DNA of 64,000 bases from Icerya purchasi. Its lineage: Eukaryota > Arthropoda > Insecta > Hemiptera > Monophlebidae. Of this stretch, positions 23,961 to 36,657 are shown in pieces. Every line of letters starts with the position of its first letter. The first letter of the stretch is position 1. The stretch is from positions 224,412,564 to 224,476,563 of the forward strand of contig CM077115.1 in the NCBI GenBank assembly GCA_039619475.1, in the 5' to 3' direction. The notes beneath the pieces were generated by a model that was not told where the DNA came from, searched no databases, and saw only the letters and a program-made list of their open reading frames with translations. The translations under genes were made by a program, and so were the position numbers.

Positions 23961-26933
23961 AGAAAACTCGAGAAAGTCCGAGTAAAAAATCCGATTTATT
24001 CCACAAAGAATTGATGCTGCGTGACAAGGATCATGTGCAAGTATGCTGGTGCCGCGTTATTAAGTGGTGTAATACCAAGTTCGCAGAATTTTGTTTCGGG
24101 TCGTGAGATTTTCATGAAGTACCTAGTCTGGTCGGTAATATGACCCATATGGAACATGACAACAAAAAATACAATGAAGATTGTTCGGGATTATAACAAC
24201 TGCTGTCCAGCTTAATTTCTCAGAGAAATATTATATCGTGTAATTTAATTTCTTAATTTCAATCTCAATTATATTTTTAATTACCGCGTTTAAAAAGAAG
24301 TATTTATAAAAAAAGGGAATTTGTCCTTGCAAAGTTTCATAAGTTCGACGCTCTGATCATTTAATTACTCTATTAAATATGCGGTCGCGTATTTTTAGTC
24401 AGTAATACGGTAAGGAAACATTTTTAATTACAACTTTTGTGTTTCCTGTAGGAGAATAGCCATGGTATATTTATTTTTCTGATGTGTTTTATGTTACATT
24501 TCATTTTTTTTAAATAACTACGCAACAGTCACAAAGATTAGTCTAATCGTTTGTAATGTATCTTTCATTATTCATCCTTAATCCTTATTACGTTTCGTAT
24601 ATATCTTATATCGTTTCAGTGGATCTCTGTCGTTTCAATCCTCAGTTCTTTTATTCTATCAATAGCTGACCGAATATACATCTGATTCTTTTCCCTCGTG
24701 TCGTTTCTGGGCGATGCACAAAGGGGAGATAAAAAAAAAAAAAAAACGCCGGCGACATATAATGTTTTAGGGGCTAACGGTGGCGGTGGTAAAACGGGTC
24801 GCTGCAAACTGTAGTAGACTCCTTTTCGACCTCTAATGTACTGCTAGGGTGGGGGGTTACCTTTTGCGCTACGTCACTAGTGAAAAGAAAATATCCCAAC
24901 GCAAGCGGTAGTGTATACAAGAGTAATATATTCGCCGAAGGAAGCTTGGTACGGGAGGTAGCGACTCACTCTGAACGAAACCATTGTCGTGAGTTTCGAG
25001 AAACATATTTTTTTTTTTCAGTTACACAGATGACGGCTAATAAGGAGCGTTCGTCCAGCAGAATAGAAGAACCGGATGATAAAACGGGAAAAGGACTGAA
25101 TTTTTACTTTATGGAACCGAAATATCGAAGAGTCTAGAATGGAATAACTCAGAAACATTTGAAAAATATGCGATCATTAATGCGAACTTTTAGAATGCAA
25201 TGGACAAAAGAGAGAGGTTGTCGAGGAAAAAAGCGGTTTAGAGAAGAAGGAGGAGCTCTGTGCGAGAAACGAAAGCGAGCTAGTTTAGAAACTATGGATC
25301 GACATGAATAATTGAAGAAATAAAACCGAGGAAGGGGAAACCGCGGGACATAAGCAGCAGATGAAAGGGGAATTATTAGGATTAGAGAAAAGAAAAACAT
25401 AAAATAGCACGGCTTAAGGTGACGGAATTTAGCTGAGAATGTCGTGTGCTGGGATCTTGTTAATAAAACACAGCCGCTGGAAACTTCAGATCTGGCAAGA
25501 AAGTTTTACAAAAAAAAAAAATAAATAAATAAACAAATACGAAAAACTAAATAATTAAATAGTAACACGGCGCGCAATCTAAGGAAAAATATCGTATGCG
25601 ATAAAAGCGATGGTAATGAAATTAATAACATTAACGTAAAACCACCTTATCGGCTAAAATAAGAGATATCACCGAATTGATAAACGCTACAAATTAGCAC
25701 ACTGCATTCACTAATCATGCAACCTACGTTTATATCTTGAAATGCCTACTGTGTAGAATCGAAACTCTTTTGTGCTTTTTTTTTTTTTTTTCTGAAAAGT
25801 AATCAGAAATTCTGAAAGATTTTATTTACAATCCCTCACAAAAATAGGATCTCACACCTTTGTTGAAAAAATTTGTTTGCTACTTGTACGGACTGGAAAA
25901 CATTAAATAATGTCGACACAAGACTCAAACAGCTATTTTTATGAAAACGTATAAATTATACGTAACAGCGATAAAAAATTTATCGAAAGCCAAAAAGTTC
26001 TGATCGGGCAATATCGTGCAAAGCAGAATTTTTTCAGCATTCTAAATACCTCGCATACATCGCTGGAGGAATGTTCATCCGTTGTTATATTCATCTACTG
26101 CAGCCAACACAGTTTTCTGCAGCAAATAGTGTTTAAAGGAAGTCTGTGACAACAAATACATTTTTTTAAAACCGCGTCGACAGAGAACCATCTCTGGGAG
26201 AAATAATTTTGAAACCAACTTCGAAATTAAGTCAAGATAAATTACTACAAATTTTAGTACTTCGCTTCATTTTATTATGAATAAAAATTACTAAAAAGAA
26301 AAAGAAAAAAACTCACGACCAAACGTTTATTTTTGGATTAACGAATCTTGTTCTATAATTTATACTTGGTATCCGTTAATTTGAGTATAAAAATAAGCGA
26401 CGACGTTTTGCCTCTTCTTTGTTTCAATATAAATACTAAAAGAAAATTTATACAACAATAATCGTCTCGAGGCTTTTAAGAATTTACCGTGTCTAACTTG
26501 TAATTTCTATTGAGTTTTTATGACGCGAAAGTATAAGAAGAAGAAATTTGTGATTATGAAAACTTCGATAAAATGCACGATGAAACCGCTGAATCCGGAT
26601 AATAGTTTGCTACTTTCCCCGGGCTAGTACGGAAAACAAGCTAAAGAATAACTGTATACTTTTTAAAGCATTAAAGTAATCACTTTTTTTAAAATGCTTC
26701 TTTTTATTCGTTCTTTCGTTTGTTTATATAGATTATTCTTGAATTTTTAATCACGGTAATTTTGAAAATATTACGCAACCAAGACTTAAATATATTACGA
26801 AAAATATTTAAAACAATATTCAGTGTTGTGCGTGATATTGCAACTAAAATTTATCACGGGGTGCGCGCGCTCTGACGCAAACGCTTGGACGACGATTTCC
26901 GTTACACCCGACAGGTGGAAGACGGAAATTTCC

Positions 26934-26965
<32 letters not shown>

Positions 26966-27879
26966 TTTAAAAAAATAAACTTTACGAAAATGAGTTTCTT
27001 TTTGAAATTTTTTGCGGTTTTTATTTGGGTGGAAAACACGTATACTGCGTTGCACATTTGGTAGACTTACGTTTTTCCACTTTTTAGGTCACGAATTACA
27101 AAAAAGTTAGAAGTATGCAGAGGAACTTCTTTTTTTTTTTCATTTTTTGGAGATTTTAAAACTGTGTAGCATCATCTCTCCCTCAGTTTTGTGGGGGTGC
27201 GATGGAAGACGTGCACTTAACTTTTATTGATCACAAATATGTTCGAAATAAATATATATATGTAAGCTTCGCGAAAGTCAGTAGGAAATTTATGTCGCTG
27301 CCTCCGGTACTAACTTGAAGAAATAAAAAGTTATACCGCAAGTGAATGCGGGGTCTTTTTATTCATACCTGTTCGCTAGAAATAACTCTTTGAAATATAA
27401 TAATATATATCCTAAGTAGAAAACAAACAAAACCGACAAATAATACTTATTATTACACGCTGAAACATTTTCAGGCAAACTCTCCCCTGCCCATCTTCGG
27501 TCGAAAAAGTAAAAAGTAAAAACGCACAGAACGGAAATACGTGACGCGAACAAAATGTAAATAGAATTTTAATTTTCTGAAAAAACAACTCGAATGTAAA
27601 TGATTTTCTTCTCGTCTTCGACCGCATTTCAAAGGTAAGTAAAAAGTATTTTAAATAATTAGTAAAATAGTGAAAACTCAGTAACGAACATGTTATGATT
27701 GAATTTTCAAAGGAAGATTATAGAAACGTCTTTTTGTGAGAATATCCTCCCATTTTCGCTTACGATTAATAAAGCTAAAAATTGAGTACTATACGTTGCA
27801 ATCTGAAAAGGAATTACCTTCGATTAGGAAAGAAATAAACGTGGAATTTTTAATTTGTGAAAATACAGCAATATACCAT
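23961..27879. other. No gene recognised
   Basis: AT-rich unique DNA with homopolymers (A-run at 24730-24745, T-run at 25779-25791, T-run at 26936-26964). Frames such as 24880-25137 (+) and 25149-25400 (-) have no recognisable motifs. The T-run at 26936-26964 could be the reversed poly-A of an unrecognised insertion, but no coding relic follows it. Confidence 0.5.
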
Positions 27880-28244
27880 CATCATCTGGTGCAGCAGTCC
27901 GTGAACTGGTTCGCCCCTATGCTTCGTCTTTTTCATTCGTATCGGTTATCGGCCATCCTTCTCATTTCTAAGTAATTGGCGCAGCCGGAATCCCTTGTCA
28001 TCTCACCTACCCAGCTTAATCGTGGCCTACCTCTTACACGTCTTCCTGAGATGTGTATCCTTCCATTATATGCCGCAACAATCCTCCATGTCGGAACACG
28101 GTGTGTAATGAAACGAATTTGGAATATGTACCGTCCGGTTCTTCTTCGGAAGCAGAAACTAGTTCTTAGCTGGGAAGGGAAATCGAAAAAAAAGTAAGAG
28201 TAACATCGAACGTAATGAGTATGTAAGGATGTTCCCGATATCAA
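27880..28244 (-). pseudogene. RTE-like 3' fragment
   Basis: On the minus strand, RRVRGRPRLSWVGEMTRDSG (about 28040 down to 27975) and EMRRMADNRYE match the Arg-rich terminus of RTE-type proteins (compare RGRGRRRTSWLQNVRQWTG in element A and the end of B). The fragment finishes in a GATGATGATGG-type simple repeat (reverse of 27886-27894), like the GAT tail of element B. It is a 5'-truncated copy of a related family; the upstream end is uncertain. Confidence 0.65.
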
Positions 28245-28677
28245 GAAGCGTCTATACTAATATTCTCCTTTGATGTTCTTTTTTCCAGCTGGAAAAAACA
28301 GTGCCTCTCGAGGGAATGCAACAATGGCAATGTACGAAATTCCTCTTCGCCGAGATAATTCTGAACCGTATCGCAAACTCGTCGGTAATATTTTTCTTCA
28401 TATTTCTACTATTCACGTTCGCTGTGATTGGTTTAAAAATTCGAAAATTATTGCAATATTAATTAAGTAGGTAGAAATGGTCGGAAACAAATAATGAATG
28501 GCGGCCAATAAGCATAGCGTCCTATTTGAAGAAACGCTACTCTTGGCAAGCTTCGGTGATTAAAGGCTTCGACGACGCGCGGGGAAAGAGGTTGGAGAGC
28601 ATAGTGAGCGGGGCGCAAAGTTTCCCTAGTATTTCACTTCTTTAAATTAAAATCCGTAATTTCGGTTCATTTTTGGT
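28245..28677. other. No gene recognised
   Basis: Short unique interval; a 66-codon frame at 28270-28470 (+) has no recognisable features. Confidence 0.5.
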
Positions 28678-28903
28678 AATATTTATTTTTCTAGTCACTT
28701 TTTTTCAGCTGAAGACGAATTATTGCCCGGTCTTGTTCAGATTCAAACGCCTAAACTCTTAAGTCATCTTTATTGATATCTTCAATGTTTTAGTTTATTC
28801 TTAGCAATATTTATTTTTGTAGTTAGTTTTTCAGATGAAGACAAATTATTTCCCAGTCCCGTTCAAATTCAAACTTGTAAACTAAATTTATCTTTATTGA
28901 TCT
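28678..28903. repeat. Diverged tandem duplication, period about 128 bp
   Basis: 28678-28780 and 28806-28903 align along their length: both run AATATTTATTTTT, then TTTTTCAG.TGAAGAC.AATTATT, then GTTCA.ATTCAAAC and end CTTTATTGAT. Mismatches and small gaps show that the duplication is old. Confidence 0.85.
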
Positions 28904-30026
28904 CTCTTCTTCTATCTCAGTGTTCTGAATTGTCAAAATAATATTGGTGGAAATGATTAACTTCTAAAACTGCGGATGTTGTAAATTTTTCGACCATGTT
29001 GTGCAATCGCGAGCAATACCTGGACAAACTATCTCGAGATCAGGTGGTACAAACCGTGATCATCATAGTATAACTATTTGGCTCTGTTCCAAATAAATCA
29101 GCACAGACTGTCCGCGGATAGGCATAGTGGAAAATAGCTTATCGTTTTAGGTATAATTGATACCGTGATGATATCTATTGTCTCGCTCAATATTTACGTA
29201 ACGGACACACGTTTCGATGCCCCTTCATTTCTTAATAAATTTCTTTTCTGAAAGTTAATTTTTTTATAAGTAATTTTTATTTCGTCGTTCGTGACGACGC
29301 TGCCATTAAAATCGTAGAATAATGCACAAAAAGAAAAAAAAAAAAGAAAAAAGGCAGGTTGTACCGATACTTATACAGATTGTTACATTTCTACATGAAA
29401 TATGAAAATTTTTTATCGATTATACGTGAAATTTTGTGTAATGGAAGTGAATGATGCAGCTGATTGAAATCGACTCTTCTAGAAAAATTATAGAAGACTT
29501 ACTATTTTGTTACAATGACTTTTCTATTACTTTCAGCATAAGAATAGCATCGTCGTTCTTATGGCAACGTGAAAGAAACATGAAATAAAAGTCGTTTTTT
29601 CGGAAAATTAAGGAACAATTTAATTTTAACGTGAAATACACTTCCTAGAATGTTTGATCATCTAAAGGTCCATGTCGTGATATTGCAGATACATATATAG
29701 CTGCACAACCTATTTCCGTCCTTTTTTCCTGTCAACATTTTAGACTTTACGTAGTGCTCCGTTTTCGCAGATGTGGCTATTGGACGGTGAATTCACAATA
29801 TCCTTCCCGGTCAGCATTACACGGTCACAATATTTGAACGTGGTTTCCTATGGCCCTTTGGCATTTTGGCCACAATGCCGGATGAGCGGGAAGAAAATGT
29901 GCAACATGCAAAATTAAAAACACACTCGTCTCTTCCTACACTTTTTTCTCTATTTCCAAAACCTTGGTACAATGTTTCTCATAGAAAATATAAATCACAC
30001 GCATGTATACTTTAATGTAATATAAC

Positions 30027-30059
<33 letters not shown>

Positions 30060-30165
30060 TAATATATATTTTTTTATTCCTTCAACGTATTTTTCCTTGT
30101 CATATGTCTATTGGTTTCTATGTACTTTTCTCCTACTGCAGTTCCGTGCCTCAAATTTACTTGGA
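28904..30165. other. No gene recognised; AAT microsatellite inside
   Basis: AT-rich unique DNA. A (AAT)n microsatellite occupies 30029-30062. No coding or RNA-gene signal was seen. Confidence 0.5.
30029..30062. repeat. (AAT)n microsatellite
   Basis: About ten uninterrupted AAT units followed by a GAT variant. Confidence 0.95.
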
Positions 30166-30169
30166 TAAA

Positions 30170-30262
30170 TTTTACTTTTGTGGTTGGGTAATCGTCCATT
30201 GCTGACAAGTCCAAAAAAGAAAGGAAAAGAAATTAAGAAAACAAAAAAGGTTTGATGAAATC
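30170..30262 (+). mobile_element. Relic of an I-group 3' tail
   Basis: CTTTTGTGGTTGGGTAATCG, then CCATTGCTGACAAGTCC and an A-rich run, aligns with the end of element C (CTTTTGTTTCTGGGTAAAGG, then CCTTGGTTGACGAGCCC plus poly-A). No coding part remains upstream, so this is either a very short 5'-truncated insertion or an eroded one. Confidence 0.65.
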
Positions 30263-30639
30263 GTTACGAAAGAGAGAAATGTTGAAATACCGTGAAACAT
30301 TGCGAGATTGCCGAACACTTAAAGATTGTACCTAAATACAAAACAAGTGATTATGTTTTTATTTAACGATGGTAAACGGTAACAGTATCAGTATATTCTA
30401 CGAACTATTTTATATAATTAACCGATATTATTAACCGCGTTCATTTTTAAAAAGGGAATTACAAATTTTCGTCACAACCACAGTCGAATATCTGTAAAAT
30501 TCACTAAGAAAATTAATAACAATCATAGTAGCATAGGTGAGAGATTAAAATTGCTAAAGATGGGAGACCTGTAAACTCTGAAAGACCGTGAGTTTCCGAA
30601 AAAACTAAAAGGCAACTCTACAAGAACGAACCGAAGTGA

Positions 30640-31480
30640 AAACAACGAATGTAGAGCATTCGATGTAGCGTCGCTCAAGAAAAACAGTAAACAAAAATGG
30701 CGGAATGAAAATCGTGAGCAAGCTCTGAAATAAAGAAGGCAAACGTAGAATTCCACAGAAGTCATATAAAGATTACACACTGACTTCAAGAACGGAAAAG
30801 CAGAAACGGCTAGCATTATAAGAGGAGTCAAGACGAAGAATCAGTGTGCACAGCTTGAAGAAAACTTTAAAGGGAATAATAGGCCAACATTCGAACCGTT
30901 TGTAATCTATAAAATTTACCCAGCACGCAGTTTATGACTCAGTAATGGAGAAGGAAAACTGGCCCAAAATAATCGAGATAACACACTGGCGAGATATTTC
31001 GATAAATCACTCAACTATGACAAAAACCGGAGGAAGAAGTTTCTGAAACGAAATCCGAAATATAAGCTTCCAAACTCAACATCGCGAGATATAGAGGAAA
31101 TTCAACAAATCATTAAGTATTCGAGAAAAAAAATAAAGCGAAATGGCATAATTGCAGAAATGTGAAAAAATGCCGTTTTTAAAACAATCAAAATTGTACC
31201 GCAAAAGTCAGAAAGTACGGGAATACACCTGTACCGGATGATTGGAAAGTGTGGCGTTAATTCATCCGTCTCGCAAAAAGAACCAATGTTAATATAATTA
31301 TCGCGGAACATATATATCACTTCTGCCGGTAACATTAAATTCCTTCAAAAGCAATAATGCAAAATAGATCGGAATATCAAGTAGACGACTTGGAGAATGC
31401 CAGGATGGTTTTAGAAAAAGAATTTGGTCGGTGTCCAGAGCATATACTAAATTTTAAGCTAGAGTACTAAAGATGAAAAA
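30640..31480 (+). pseudogene. Strongly decayed non-LTR reverse transcriptase remnant
   Basis: Several frames together show the order expected before and in the first RT motifs: an Arg/Lys-rich linker (30770-30870), SRDIEEIQQIIKYSRKKIKRNGI (31086-31155, the block usually ending GxDGI), PDDWKV near 31237 (the 'P..W' block) and GECQDGFRKR near 31396 (the QxGFRxxRS block). The residues resemble RTE- or Jockey-type RTs more than the I-group. Stops are frequent, and no catalytic motif A or YADD remains. Ends are approximate. Confidence 0.5.
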
Positions 31481-32355
31481 AACATTACATATTTTTATTT
31501 GTTCTATTTTGACTCAACAACGATATACAGTCAGCAATAGGGCTGACGAAAAAACCAAAAATGGATCAACAACAGAGAGAGCAGCGATGGAAATGAAAGA
31601 ACGGATGCAGCGCCGTAAAGAGTGGGAATTTAAAGAATTACGAGTAAAAAAGGAAATGTTCAGACGACAGAGCGAAACATTCGAAAAGGATTCGGTAGTG
31701 CATTTCCGATTATCACATGTTAATAACAATAAGGAGAGACTGTGACTGAAAATTGAAAACGATCGAACTAATATAAAATATAGTTTAGACATTATTCGAA
31801 TTATAAGATGCGAATGAAAATGTACAAATCGATTTGAATATGATCTTCCGGAATAATGAACTTTTTTCTTTATGCAAACCAAAATTAACGACAATTACAA
31901 ATCGACAGATTTTCTGCTTCGATAGAGCGTTATCTGTTTTATCGTAATATTTAAATAGCCTATACTATTATCAGAAATAAACTTCGAAAATGGAAAGGTC
32001 GCCGATGTGTTTAAATAAATTTAAATTTATTAAAAGGGTGTTAATTTCTCCGCTAGGAGAAGGGACCCGTTTTATTGATCAGGTGTTCATCAGTCCTTCG
32101 CTGTATGGAATTTAGAATGCGATTAAATTTCTATTTGCACTAACTGATCTAACCGTGATATAAATGTACGTTATTTTCACGTATAGCGCGAATTTTTAAA
32201 ATCGATTAAATAAAGTGTTTACCGTGTAAAATTATAGAGGTGTTCCAAAATTTTTACATTCTAGTTTTTTGAAGTAGAAGATAACATCTGCAGTTGATGC
32301 GAATAAAATTTCTATTATTCTAATACTTCAAATTTCTCTCAATTTGTTAAATATT

Positions 32356-32356
<1 letters not shown>
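31481..32356. other. No gene recognised
   Basis: AT-rich. A 90-codon frame (31473-31745, +) is rich in Lys, Glu and Arg without a recognisable family. The right end adjoins the poly-T of element D. Confidence 0.5.
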
Positions 32357-32384
<28 letters not shown>

Positions 32385-32387
<3 letters not shown>

Positions 32388-32444
32388 GGGTTCGTCGACA
32401 TGGACATTGGCCCAAGAACAGTGGAATAGAGAGAAAAGAGAGAC
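32385..32444 (-). other. 3' UTR of element D
   Basis: About 60 bases between the RNase H stop and the poly-A; the last part in the element sense reads TCCATGTCGACGAACCCATT, aligned with TCCTTGGTTGACGAGCCC of element C. Confidence 0.8.
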
Positions 32445-35400
32445 TCAGATCCTTACACGATCAGAGATAGCTGACAGAAAAGAATCGAGAGCTAGAATAA
32501 CCGAAGGAGAAGGAAGGGAGAGAATGAATGAAGCACAGTATGGAGCGGGAATACCGTTTTGTAAGAGGAAAGAATAAAAAGAAGCCTGTTCAGTTGAAAG
32601 CGACGAACAACTGAACATTATATGATCGGGATGATCAGAAATACATTGATCGCCGGGAGGGTGCAATGGATAATAAGGAGAAGGCACGAGAGAATAACGG
32701 AACAATGAGGAAGGGAGCAAACTATGCCCAAAACGCAAGCGGCAAATCGCAAAGAGATTAGAACGGCGCATAGAAGGAAAGTTAATAAACCATGGAAAAC
32801 GTGGAAGGGAAGGTTGAATAGATAAGAAAAGGGAGTTCGGGTTGGAGAATGAGGAGACGTAGGAGTCAGACCACTGTTTGGAATGAGCAGCTGCAGACAG
32901 AAGGGTAATATTAGAAACTGAGAAGGCAGGAAGAAACCTACCAGAAGAGGAAGATAATCGAGCGAATGAGTCAACCAACTCATTTCCCTCGATTCCGGAA
33001 TGACCAGGAATCCAAAGGAAATCCGTTTGGATAAAGTGGGAAAGGAAAAGATCGTGAATTAAGGAACGAATAAGGAGAATGATACAGTCGATTGAGTGAG
33101 AAGGGAGAGGAGATGTGATAGACTGCAGCACGCTTTGAGCGTCCGACAGGATAAGGAGATTGCTAGAAGCCGGAGAAGTTTTGATAAAAAGGAGGGCACG
33201 CAGAATAGCCGAAGACTCAGCATAAAAGATTGAACAAAAGGAGGGAAGTTTAAAAGACTCGAAGTAATTGAGAGAAGGACAGAAGAAGGCTGCACCAACA
33301 CCATTGGGTCCCTTGGAGCCATCAGTGAAGATCAAAAAAAATGGTTGGGGAAAAAGAGCGAAGATTCTGTTGGAATTCTGATCTAATAACGTGATGAAGA
33401 AGAGGTTTGGGAGGAACAGGTGAATAAAAGCAGTTAATAGGATAAAGCAGAGAGGAAAAATTGAAGGAGAAATAAGGGAGTTTATCGTAAGAGTAGATAT
33501 ACGGAGAAAACTGTATAAGACGGCCAGCGATAAGAGATAGAATAGGAGTCTTGTTAGCAGAAAAGCGCCAGGAACGCAATATGTAGGAATAAGAAGGAAT
33601 GAGAGAGCAAGAGGAAATAGGCAACCGTTTGATGAGGAAACGATAACCCAAGAGGGAGCGTCTAAGGAAAAGGGGAGGAATGTGACACTCTGCGTGCAGA
33701 GCTGGGATAGGAGTAGACTTCCGGGCTCCAAGGCAGAGACGGAGACATGTATTTTGGACCCGGTCGAGCTTAGACAGAAGGGATCTAGAAGAATTAGCAT
33801 AAATATAGGAACAGTAATCAAGAGCAGAGCGGATAAAAGATTTGTAAAACATGAGTAGGGTCACAGGATCACCTCCCCAGACAGTGTGCGAAAGGGATTT
33901 AATGAGGTTGAGCCTTTTGAAGGAAGATACGAATAAACGGTTGATATGGACATGGAAGGAAAGTCGGCTATCCAGAAAAACACCTAAATAACGGAAGGAG
34001 GAAGTAAGAAGAATTGGGCCATTAGTTAGGACGAGGACGACTGGGGAAGGAATAAACGGGCGCAGTGTAAAGACGACATTAGAAGACTTAGAAGAAGAGA
34101 TAAAAAGATGGATGTTGGATAAGGCATTTTCCAATGCAGTTAAGGAGATTTGAAGATGGGAGTTGGCCTGCGAGATATTGCGATGAGAGGAATAAATGAG
34201 GATATCATCAGCAAAGAAAAGAGAACAGGAATTCAATGATAGGGACGCAATTTTGATAAAATAAATATTAAATAAAGTGGGGCTAAGGCAGGAACCCTGC
34301 GGTAGTCCACGATAGACTAGTCTAGTGACATCCTGAATATGAACAGAAGAAGTGACCGTTCGGCAGAGGAAAAGATTAATAATCAGGGTAGAAAAATGAG
34401 CCGGAATGTTTAAGGAAAGCATCAAATCAAAAAGAGTTGGAAGATGGACATTGCCGAAGGCTGCCGAAATATCAAGAAAGGAAGCAATAAGAAATTTTTG
34501 GTCGATGAATGACTTGTAAACATCTGCTAGGAATGCGCTAATACTATCAGGAGGGCCGCGACCAGGGCGAAAACCAAACATATTGCTAGGCAATAAGTTG
34601 TGGTGTTCTAGCCACCAAACAAGGCGTCTGTTGATTACGTTTTCGAAAAGCTTCCTGACACAAGAAGCAAGAGAAATTGGACGAAGTGAGGAAGAGTTCG
34701 GTTTAGGAATAGGGATAATGATGAAGGTATTCCAAGATAAAGGAGTACAACCAGAGTGGAGAAAAGAGTTAAACAAGTTTAAGAGAAACCGAAGAGAAGA
34801 GTCCGAAAGATTTTTGAGAACAGAAAAGGAAATACCGTCTACTCCGGGAGCAGAATCTGAAGAATTGCGTAAGGACGTTTCTAATTCCGTGAGGGTAAAC
34901 GGAGTGACCAGAAAATGGGAGGAGTTGGAAGAAGACGAAATGCGATGAGATTCATTAAGGTTAGGAACGTAACAAGGGGCGATGGAGTCAATGAAAGAGA
35001 TTAACTCATCATTCGAGAGATTACAGGAAAGAGGATGACGGGAAAGAGGGAATTTGAAAGCCTTAGCCATTTTCCAAACCTGAGAAATAGGAGTAGAGCG
35101 TGAGAAGGAGGAACAGAAGCTTTTCCACGCGTTTTTTTTTTTTGCTGATTTGAGGATGAATCTGGCTCTAGCATTGGCTCTTTTATGAGAAAGATAGTTG
35201 CTGAGTGTAGGGCTGGAGCGATAAGATCTGAAAGTGGTTAAACTGAGATCGAAAGCAGCCTTACAATCCTGATTCCACCACAAAGCGGAGGACGATTTCA
35301 CTTTCTTATGAGATGAACGACGGACAGGAGGAGAAGAACAAGTTAAGGCAGAAGAGATAGAATCAATGAAGAATTTATATTGGGAAAAACAATTCAAAGA

Positions 35401-36189
35401 AGCAGGGATAGAAGATAGTGAGGAATCAACGGAGGAACGGAATAGAGACCAATCAACTTTAGAGAGAACCCAATTTGGAGAATTAGGAGGAGTAGAGGAA
35501 GGAGAGGAGGAGACTTCATTCACTGAAATAATAATAGGAACATGGTCACTTCCAAAGGTACCGTCTAAAGTATACCATGAACAACTGAGACCAAGATTAG
35601 GAGAGGTAAGGGATAGATCAATAGAGCTAAGCGAGGAGTGACTTCTGATGCACGTAGGAGAACCATCATTTAAAAGGAATAAATCATTCTGAAGGATGAA
35701 ATTCTCTAAGATCGTGCCATTACTATTGTAGTTGGAACAACCCCACAAGGGTGAGTGGGCGTTCCAATCACCACCTATGAGGAAGGGAGAAGAAAGGGAG
35801 TTGATTAAAGATAGGAACGGAAAATTGCGCAAATCGAAAGTCGGAGGAATGTAGGCGGAAATTAAATGAAAGGGCCTGGAAGAATAGTTAGGAATAGAGA
35901 TGTGCACTAAGCTGGGATAAGGAGGATTAGGAGGAAACAAGGGTTGGGAAGCATGGACTAAAAACCGGACATCATTTCTTACTAAAATAGCTGAACCACC
36001 GTAGCCATCGCTGCGGTTGAAACAGATCAGAGAGAATCCATTAAAACTGATGTCAGAAGCGCTCGTTAACCACGTTTCAGAAAGGAGCGCGATGTTAACG
36101 TCATATTCATCCAACAGCCGTTCAAAGGAGTTCCTGTTGGCCTTAATGCTGCGACAGTTCCATTGTAGAACCTTAAGACGACAAGACAT
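32445..36189 (-). pseudogene. Element D ORF2: endonuclease, reverse transcriptase, RNase H
   Basis: The ATG at 36189 begins MSCRLKVLQWNCRSIKANRN. Endonuclease: LLSETWL, SDGYGGSAILVRN, IGGDWNAHSPLWG, GSDHVPIII. Linker: ALWWNQDCKAAF and HKRANARARFILKS. RT: PGVDGISFSVLK, RPISLASCVRKLFE, MFGFRPGRGPPDS, ASFLDISAAFGNVH (motif A; the usually conserved second Asp of AFD is Gly), YRGLPQGSCLSPTLFNIY and LFFADDILIYSS (FADD intact). The 955-codon frame stops at 33322 just before RNase H, which continues in another frame: IFTDGSKGPNGVG, FYAESSAILRAL, LSDAQSVLQS, IPGHSGIEGNELVDSFAR, then a Cys/His segment (YPLHPPGD...DHIMFSC) to the stop at 32445. A C-run plus T8 run at 33336-33352 is the likely shift site. 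Otherwise this is the best-preserved I-group ORF2 in the window. Confidence 0.93.
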
Positions 36190-36408
36190 AATGAATACTT
36201 AGATAGGTGGTAGTTGGAGGAAGAAGTAGAACAAGGGAAGGAGAGAATATGCAATAGGCCAGAGAAGGAGGAAAGGTGAAAAGGAAGAAGAGAAAATAAC
36301 CAATATTCCATTTCCATAAACCAACGAAATCGTTAAAATTTCGAGAAAAGAGGAAAAGATAAAAAAGAACAAGATAAGGAAAAATGCAAAACAGTAAAGC
36401 ACCCTCCG

Positions 36409-36482
36409 CTCAGATAAATCATTGCGCGAGGGTTGAGGTATGCTATCAACTAACCTAGTTAAAGGCAGCAAGCAACACCGTC
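36409..36482. repeat. Inter-ORF direct repeat, copy 1
   Basis: Shares GCTCA...ATTCATTGCGC-like start, the central TATGCTATCAAC.AACCTAG and TTAAAGG.GCAAGCAACACC with copy 2 at 36585-36657. Confidence 0.9.
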
Positions 36483-36584
36483 GCGCTGTAAGAAGGACGA
36501 TACAGAGATAGGAAAAGAGACAATGAGAAAGAAAAAATAAATAAGGTATAAATATGGAAAAATTCCATAAAGGTGGCTCCCATC

Positions 36585-36657
36585 GCTCAAAAAATTCATT
36601 GCGCCTGGGTCCCCGTATGCTATCAACCAACCTAGTTAAAGGAGGCAAGCAACACCG
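36585..36657. repeat. Inter-ORF direct repeat, copy 2
   Basis: Second copy of the segment at 36409-36482, about 80 percent or more alike by eye, same orientation. It lies nearer ORF1. Confidence 0.9.

Noticed and set aside
26936..26964. T-run as a reversed poly-A of a minus-strand retrotransposon
   Set aside because: No coding relic or family 3' tail follows it.
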